From: Eucommia ulmoides
Taxonomy: Eukaryota > Streptophyta > Magnoliopsida > Garryales > Eucommiaceae
Direction: 5' to 3'
DNA length: 64,000 nucleotides
NCBI GenBank assembly: GCA_016647705.1
Contig: JAENRU010000170.1
Coordinates: 496,001 to 560,000, forward strand
The position numbers and the translations under genes are program-made. Shown one piece after another: positions 58,801-64,000 of the stretch (position 1 is its first letter; every line of letters begins with the position of its first letter). The notes under the pieces are model-generated. The model saw only the letters and a program-made list of their open reading frames with translations, made no database searches and was not told the origin of the DNA.

Positions 58801-60580
58801 CTGATTTTTTTTTCTAGGTTTATTATTTATTTATTTATTTATTTTCGATTTTTTATATAACATTTTTTTCGGTTTACAAAATTAAAATTTTAGTTAATGC
58901 AGTTCATGCGATACAATAATTTTTTTAGAAGTCCAAAGTTAATGTTAGAAGTTTAAAAGTTATTGTATGTCATAAAAATTGCTTAAATTTTTTAAATAGA
59001 AAAATTACAATTTTTTTTTTTTTTTATATATATTATAGTTATTTTAAATTTTTGAAAAAAATATTATAGCGTGTGGTCTACTAAATTTTTTTTTTCTATT
59101 TTTTGGACTGCTTACTAATTTTTATTTTATTTTTAATTTGCAATTATATTTTCTTTAGTGCTCATCAATTTTTTTTTTTTTTTTATATCTGTATTCTAAA
59201 AAATTATAATATCATATATAAATTTAAAATTTAGTTACTATAAAATCAATTTAATTTAGTTGATATTAATGGAACAACCAATGATTATTAAAAATTAAAA
59301 AAATTAAAAGAATAAAAAATCATAAGTAACTGATTTCATGAATAATACAACAATATTTTTCCATTAAAATTTAAATAGATCTTGTCGAAAATAAATGCTA
59401 CTTTTTATATTTTAATTAAATTATTAAAATATTCAAGAACAAAATACACGGTTTTTGAGCAAAGTATTGGTAAATTCTTTTGTTTCTCAAAATATAACTA
59501 TTAAAAAATCAGGGGACAAATAAAAGTTAGGGAAATTTTTCATTAGTTATTGATTAATTTCCTTTTAGCACCTGAAACTTTGATGGGGTTTCATTTTGTC
59601 CCCTCTATTTTAAAAATCTACACTTTATCCTCTTACTTATAATAAATTGAAAATTTATCAATTACCCAATGTTAAACAACCACTTCTTTAAAAATTCGGC
59701 CTCAGTATTTTCCTAAGAAAAGCGATGAAAAATCCCTTCTCTTTAGGTTTTACTATCACATATGTCGTTAAATCTTTTCGAAAAAACATGGCACGTCAGG
59801 GATGGTTTGAAAAAAAAAATAGATTAAAAAATATTGTACCTTTTGAAATAATGTTTTTGAAAAAATTATAAAAAATTAGATTGAAAAATATTGTACTTTT
59901 TAAAAAAAGGATGTTAGTGTAAAAAAATAAAAGACAATATGTATGTAAAAAAAAAACAAACTAAAAACTTAAGGGATGTTTATATATTTTTTTATTTAAA
60001 TATTTTTAAATTATTAAGGATTAAATTGTCATTATGATTAAAATAATAGTAATTTTTAGCCAAGAGGGAAACTAGATGGTGGTTGACCAAAAATAATAAG
60101 AGATTTACCGGTATTTTGTGAATGATAGAAAAAAATTGTGATTTTTGGGCTACTGAGATTGGTTTAAATTAAAATTAAAATATTTAGATTGGTTTTGACT
60201 ACTGAGATTATGATGATACATGTTTTGTATGCATTTCATTTCAATGGTGGCCTAGTCCCAGAGCTGCGTATTTGAATGGAGCTCACAGTGGTACTTGAAA
60301 TATTTTAAGTCATTGTTCGACTTTGATGCTCTTTTTGATCCTTTGCTTTTGCAGATTCATAGTTTATTAAATTCCTGTAATTATGAATCAAATTCATTTA
60401 GAGTATGTATAATTTGGTTGAAAACTTGTATATGATATATTATAGTTTTCAGTCACAGTACTTGCTTGGAATTAGATCTATGAATACGAAACAGCAGTTG
60501 TATTATGATCGCCTCCATGCATGTGTTTCTGGCTAGTTAGATGGTGCGGACAAGGTGTTCGCGAATATGCCTGAACGGAT
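58801..60580. other. AT-rich intergenic DNA, no gene seen
   Basis: Homopolymer-rich sequence without coding character. A stretch at 59560-60090 (ggggtttcattttgtcccct ... agagggaaactagatgg) resembles the ACTTTACCC-type foldback repeats but its ends could not be paired. Confidence 0.5.
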
Positions 60581-61086
60581 TGTTGGGTCTTGTCTTGATT
60601 TTTAAATGAGTGAATAGTGCCATATGCGTGAACAATACGTGTTTTCACCGACGATGAACAGTATAATACGCGTGAATAGTGAATTTTGTGTGTAGAGTAA
60701 ACTGCGTACGCGTGAACATTGAAATGCATTTTGGACTTTTCAAGAATTTCCATTTTGCCCTTCTCTCATATTATAAATAGGCGTCGAATTCGTAAGTTTA
60801 TATGAATTAAGGTAAGATGTAGTCTTTCGCCATAGCTAAGGAGAGGCCATGGGTGAGCCTTCAGAAAGAGAGGGATATGCTCAGACATTGAATAAACATA
60901 AATAGAGAGCTTGACAGGGAGATAATTGAGTGGGTGAGTTAAGAGTTTGGAGATTCACCTCCTTTTTTGTAATTTCTTTTGATATATTGGAATTGGTTTC
61001 TCTTTGTGAACGTAAGCAAATTTGTGGCCAAACCACATTAAATCTCTTGTGCGTAAATTTGCATTTGTGTTTTTCATTCCCCAACA
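60581..61086 (+). mobile_element. Copia-type LTR (probable solo or orphan)
   Basis: It starts TGTTGGGTC and ends CATTCCCCAACA (TGTTGG...CCAACA). It contains gtgaatagtg motifs, gcattttggacttttc, tttgcccttctc and TATA-like ATTATAAATAGG near 60770, in common with the solo LTR at 57220-57607. No clear target duplication, primer site or polypurine tract flanks it. Confidence 0.55.
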
Positions 61087-61830
61087 CTTGTTTTAACTTT
61101 CTTCCATGTCTAATCGCCAAGTCATTTTCAAAGATTTATGAGTATACAAGGGTTAATAGGATTTCTATGTTTAATGAAGTGTAAATCAAATCATAATCAT
61201 CCTCTTCTTTTGTTTGGCTGGAATTATAATTTAAGATTTCAATGTAGGGGAACTTGAACTTATATGTTGCTCTGAGTTCAAATTAATGGCGATTTGGTGG
61301 GTGATATTCCAATCCTTAGTACCACAGGAGCAAGGAAAGGCATATGAACTTGCATATGCTGGAAAATTATGAGGTTTCTCTCTTTTGGAACTTAGCAATC
61401 CAAGTCTTGTTCATTTCCAAATATGAAAATCTATGCTCTATGTTTGATCTTAGTGGAACATTGATATTGTTGGGTTTTCTCCCACTTTAAATGTGGAAGG
61501 GACTGGTGGTCAGATTATAAGTGTGAAGAAAAGTTTCACCTTATGAGTTAGCTTTCCCTCACCTTATAAGCTAGTTTTTTGCTTTGAGAAAGGTCCAAGA
61601 CCACCCTAAAGATATTTCATCCGTTCGACAAATGTTAAAATTTCCTTGCTATATCTGCTTCCTCATGCAACCATGGATGGATGTTGAGAAGTTCGTTAAT
61701 TATTTTGTTGTAATTGTTGAACGAATGTTAAAATTTAAGATAAGACTTTAAAATAGGTATACAATGGTCGGGCATCAGTCTGACTATTTATTGATCGAAT
61801 AACAATGGATATGTCGTTTAGGGCAGGTAT
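61087..61830. other. No gene seen
   Basis: Moderately AT-rich sequence between the LTR and the gag relic. It includes gttgggttttctcccacttt and ggtccaagaccaccctaaag, which read like LTR or leader sequence of an LTR element, but boundaries are not visible. Confidence 0.35.
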
Positions 61831-61834
61831 CGCG

Positions 61835-62435
61835 CTCTGGTGTAGGATTGAAACTCGTACAGGCTCAAACTCTTCTCTTAAGCCCATTAGGAATTGCATA
61901 ATGCGTGTCTCAGTTCAGTACTTTCCATGAATGGTGGTGTCTTTTGTGCATTCTCAAGTTGGCTCAATGATAGCCAACTAGTTCCACACGGAGTCATCTG
62001 AGATAAGAAACTGTTGACGGTTTGCCTAGATTCTTGGCGCATGCTATGAAGGGTGGAAAGAAGACGATACCGATTTGAGATATCTGTCTTGGTGTAGTTG
62101 TGCCGAAGAAGATCCTAAACTTCTTTAGTTGTCTGGAGTGTACCAAATTGAAGTTTGATCTCTGGGATAATAATAGCACGGAACCATGTGAGAATCTGGT
62201 GATTTTTGTTATCCCAGTCCTCTAGATGGTTAATGTATTTAACAGCATCTTTGTCGTCAATTTTCTTGGGTTTAGTAATATCTCCAGTCACGAAACGTCA
62301 CAATTATCCACGGAAGAAACTAGCCATCTCTTGAGCCCACAAGACATAATTAGATTTATTCAGAACAATAGTTATAACCCGGGGCGAGTCTGATTCATCC
62401 ATAGGCGCAAAGAATGAGGTGAACCGGTGTAGAAA
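61835..62435 (-). pseudogene. Ty1/copia gag (UBN2-type) relic
   Basis: The minus strand reads, with breaks: FFAPMDESDSPRVI, LNKSNYVLWAQEMASFFRG, VTGDITKPKKIDDKDAVKYI, LEDWDNKNHQILTWFRAII, KLQFGTLQTTKEV, TDISNRYRLLSTLHSMRQES and VNSFLSQM. These follow the order of the conserved gag region of plant Ty1/copia elements. Stops (for example after FFRG and near 62115) and a lost 3' part show decay. The matching pol is not in the window. Confidence 0.75.
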
Positions 62436-62611
62436 TCACACAAATATAAAAGGAAGTATATTCTGTGAACCTCAAATCACAAAACTGAGATAGGAAACAA
62501 AATTAGAACGTCGAAAAACCCCAAGAACAAGTCTGACTTTGCAGAAAACCGGTCTAAAAAGGCCTGAACAGGTTAAAGGGAGTTACTTCAGAAAAAAAAA
62601 AAAAAAAAAAA

Positions 62612-62760
62612 AACTGGTGACGTGGCAGAGCCCTGGTGATTGGCGCTGACGTGGCGGTCAACAACCTGACGTGGCAATGACGTGGCACTTGAGGTGGCAG
62701 TTGGTTGGGTGCTGACTAGACTATTAGGTCTGACGTGGCAGTGGGAACTAGCTGACAAGG
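62612..62760. repeat. Cluster of TGACGTGGC motifs
   Basis: TGACGTGGC (or TGACGTGGCA) occurs about five times within 150 bp, with further GGTGGCA/GTGCTGAC half-matches. It sits between the gag relic and the chromovirus relic and after an A(21) run at 62591-62611. The motif equals the hybrid ACGT element bound by plant bZIP factors. It may be a leader or LTR of the copia element. Confidence 0.6.
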
Positions 62761-62914
62761 TAATCAGGCGCGTGGATCTAAGACTTGAACTGAAGCAAGC
62801 TCTTCTGTCGGCACGCGGGAGCCTGTGCGGGGTCAAACGGTTCTTATTTTTTCGTCATTTGAATCGTCTCGTCGAGATGGTTCCTATGATATATTATGTG
62901 ATGAATTTGGAGCC

Positions 62915-63835
62915 CTGGTTGACGTGGCTTGCCTAATCCGATAGGTTTAATTGCTTATTTGTGATGGTTGACTGTCTTTCGAAATACGCTCACTTTATCC
63001 CACTAAAACACCTTTTCAATGCCCAAGATGTTGCGGTTTTCGTGAAGGAAGTTATCCGCTTGAATGGGGTACCACAACACCACCTATCATCCGCAAACGG
63101 ACGGACAAACCAAGGTGGTCAATCGAGCAATCGAGACCTATTTACGGTGTTTTGCGAGAGATAAACCCAAGCAGTGGGTTAAGTGGTTACCTTCGGCGGA
63201 GTATTAGTACAATACTTCATTCTATTCGTCCACTTACACCACTCTATTCCAAGTTCTTTATAGTCGCGATCCACCACCATTGTTGCGTTTTGAAGCTGGT
63301 TCCACTCCCATGTCCGAGGTGGATATTCAACTACAAGCGAGGGACCACATCTTGGAGGAACTCAAAAACCACTTGAACCGTTCTCAGAAACGCATGAAGG
63401 ATTATGCGGATAAGAGAAGACGTGTAGTTGAGTTTGAGGTAGGGGATTGGGTTTATGTAAAGTTACGACCTTATCGTCACAAGTCCTTGGCAAGGAAAGT
63501 AAATGAGAAGTTGTCCCCTAAGTTTTTTGCTCCTTATCAGGTGATGTCTCGGGTTGGAGCAATGGCATACAAGTTGGACCTGCCTTCCACTACTTTCATT
63601 CACCCAGTGTTCCATGTTTCGGTGTTGAAGAAAGCGATGGGCAATGCTACTCTGGTACAGCTTTTACTTGAGATCCTTACCAACGAGATGGAGTGGCTTG
63701 TGGAACCTGAAGCTGTGAAGGGAATGCACTACAACATCCAAGGAAAACTGGAAGTTGATCAAATGGAAACATTTTCCCGATTTTGATGTATCGTGGGAAG
63801 AGTTTGAGTTTCTGATCAAACAAGGTGAATGTCCG
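62915..63835 (+). pseudogene. Ty3/gypsy (chromovirus) integrase-chromodomain relic
   Basis: Plus-strand pieces in order: the integrase-core start ([28 protein letters not shown]), then after a large internal deletion the QTxGQT-like region and [11 protein letters not shown] in other frames. Next come the linker (LKNHLNRSQKRMKDYADKRR, VGDWVYVKLRPYR), the GPY/F-like module with Ala in place of Gly (FFAPYQV) and HPVFHVSVLK. Last, after a frame change near 63755, is the chromodomain-like WKHFPDFDVSWEEFEFL. Much of the catalytic core is missing and at least three frame breaks are present, so it cannot be active. The upstream RT/RNase H is absent. Confidence 0.8.

Positions 63836-63837
<2 letters not shown>

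Positions 63838-63866
<29 letters not shown>
63838..63866 (+). repeat. Poly-G run, 29 bases
   Basis: An uninterrupted G(29) stands directly after the chromodomain relic, where a polypurine tract would be expected. It could be an expanded polypurine tract or an assembly/sequencing artefact. Confidence 0.8.
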
Positions 63867-64000
63867 CTAAGTTGTTGGCTAGTTGGGTTGTTAGGAGAGT
63901 TAGTTAAGAGGAGGGCTCTAGCCTAAATAAATAGGAGATCATTGGGAGGAAGGAAGTACCGAAATTCTAAAGTAGAAAGGGAGAGTTCAGGCTCTCAAAC
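63867..64000 (+). other. Possible LTR start or 3' flank of the chromovirus relic
   Basis: After the G run come ctaagttgttggctagttgg and ggaggaaggaagtaccg, with cctaaataaataggag as a possible promoter-like piece. It is likely the beginning of a 3' LTR that runs off the window. Confidence 0.35.

Noticed and set aside
60581..61086. Complete copia element with this LTR and the gag relic at 61835-62435
   Set aside because: The gag relic is on the opposite strand and no primer site follows the LTR, so they cannot be parts of one intact element.
1..64000. tRNA or rRNA genes
   Set aside because: I looked for cloverleaf-type GGTTCGANTCC with matching arms and for rRNA-like conserved words and saw none; a tRNAscan run would settle it.

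Overview
This is a plant nuclear window, almost certainly from a dicot. It is AT-rich and gene-poor, with a 25-exon gene that has GT..AG introns, plant-type LTR retrotransposons, Helitrons, MITEs and an RTE-type LINE, and a Cf-9/RLP-type leucine-rich-repeat gene. The species cannot be named from the sequence. Exon coordinates come from reading splice sites and frame by eye; repeat edges marked 'about' are approximate.

Layout. 1-5.5 kb: a TRIM-like element, a two-monomer tandem array (about 0.54-4.59 kb, interrupted), and the remains of a PIF/Harbinger transposase on the minus strand. 5.5-9.6 kb: AT-rich intergenic DNA with two pyrimidine/GC-rich islands and short repeats. 9.64-12.73 kb (minus): a receptor-like-protein gene broken by two in-frame TGA codons and a 459-bp MITE. 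12.7-28.9 kb: serial duplications of the sequence upstream of that gene, carrying three full and two cut-off copies of a Mutator-like MITE; the unfilled insertion site is still visible in the copy nearest the gene. 28.97-32.63 kb: a complete non-autonomous Helitron inserted directly against the 3' end of an older Helitron, both on the minus strand and both with exon-like captured pieces. 37.5-39.7 kb: a 2.2-kb LTR with the last bases of a Ty3/gypsy element. 39.9-40.5 kb: a second TTA-flanked MITE.

41.1-58.8 kb (plus): the one clearly functional gene, exocyst subunit SEC10. It has a non-coding first exon and 24 coding exons that add up to exactly 2,520 nt (839 codons plus stop). Its introns hold an antisense RTE LINE fragment, a TRIM, a solo LTR with perfect target-site duplication and several MITEs. 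58.8-64 kb: AT-rich DNA, a copia-type LTR, a decayed copia gag on the minus strand, a cluster of TGACGTGGC motifs, a decayed chromovirus integrase/chromodomain region, and a run of 29 G.

SEC10 acts in vesicle tethering at the plasma membrane. The RLP relic would have encoded a cell-surface immune-type receptor. There is no operon-like relation between them. I found no convincing new gene system; the most unusual items are repeat architectures and the transposon-disrupted, promoter-duplicated RLP locus.
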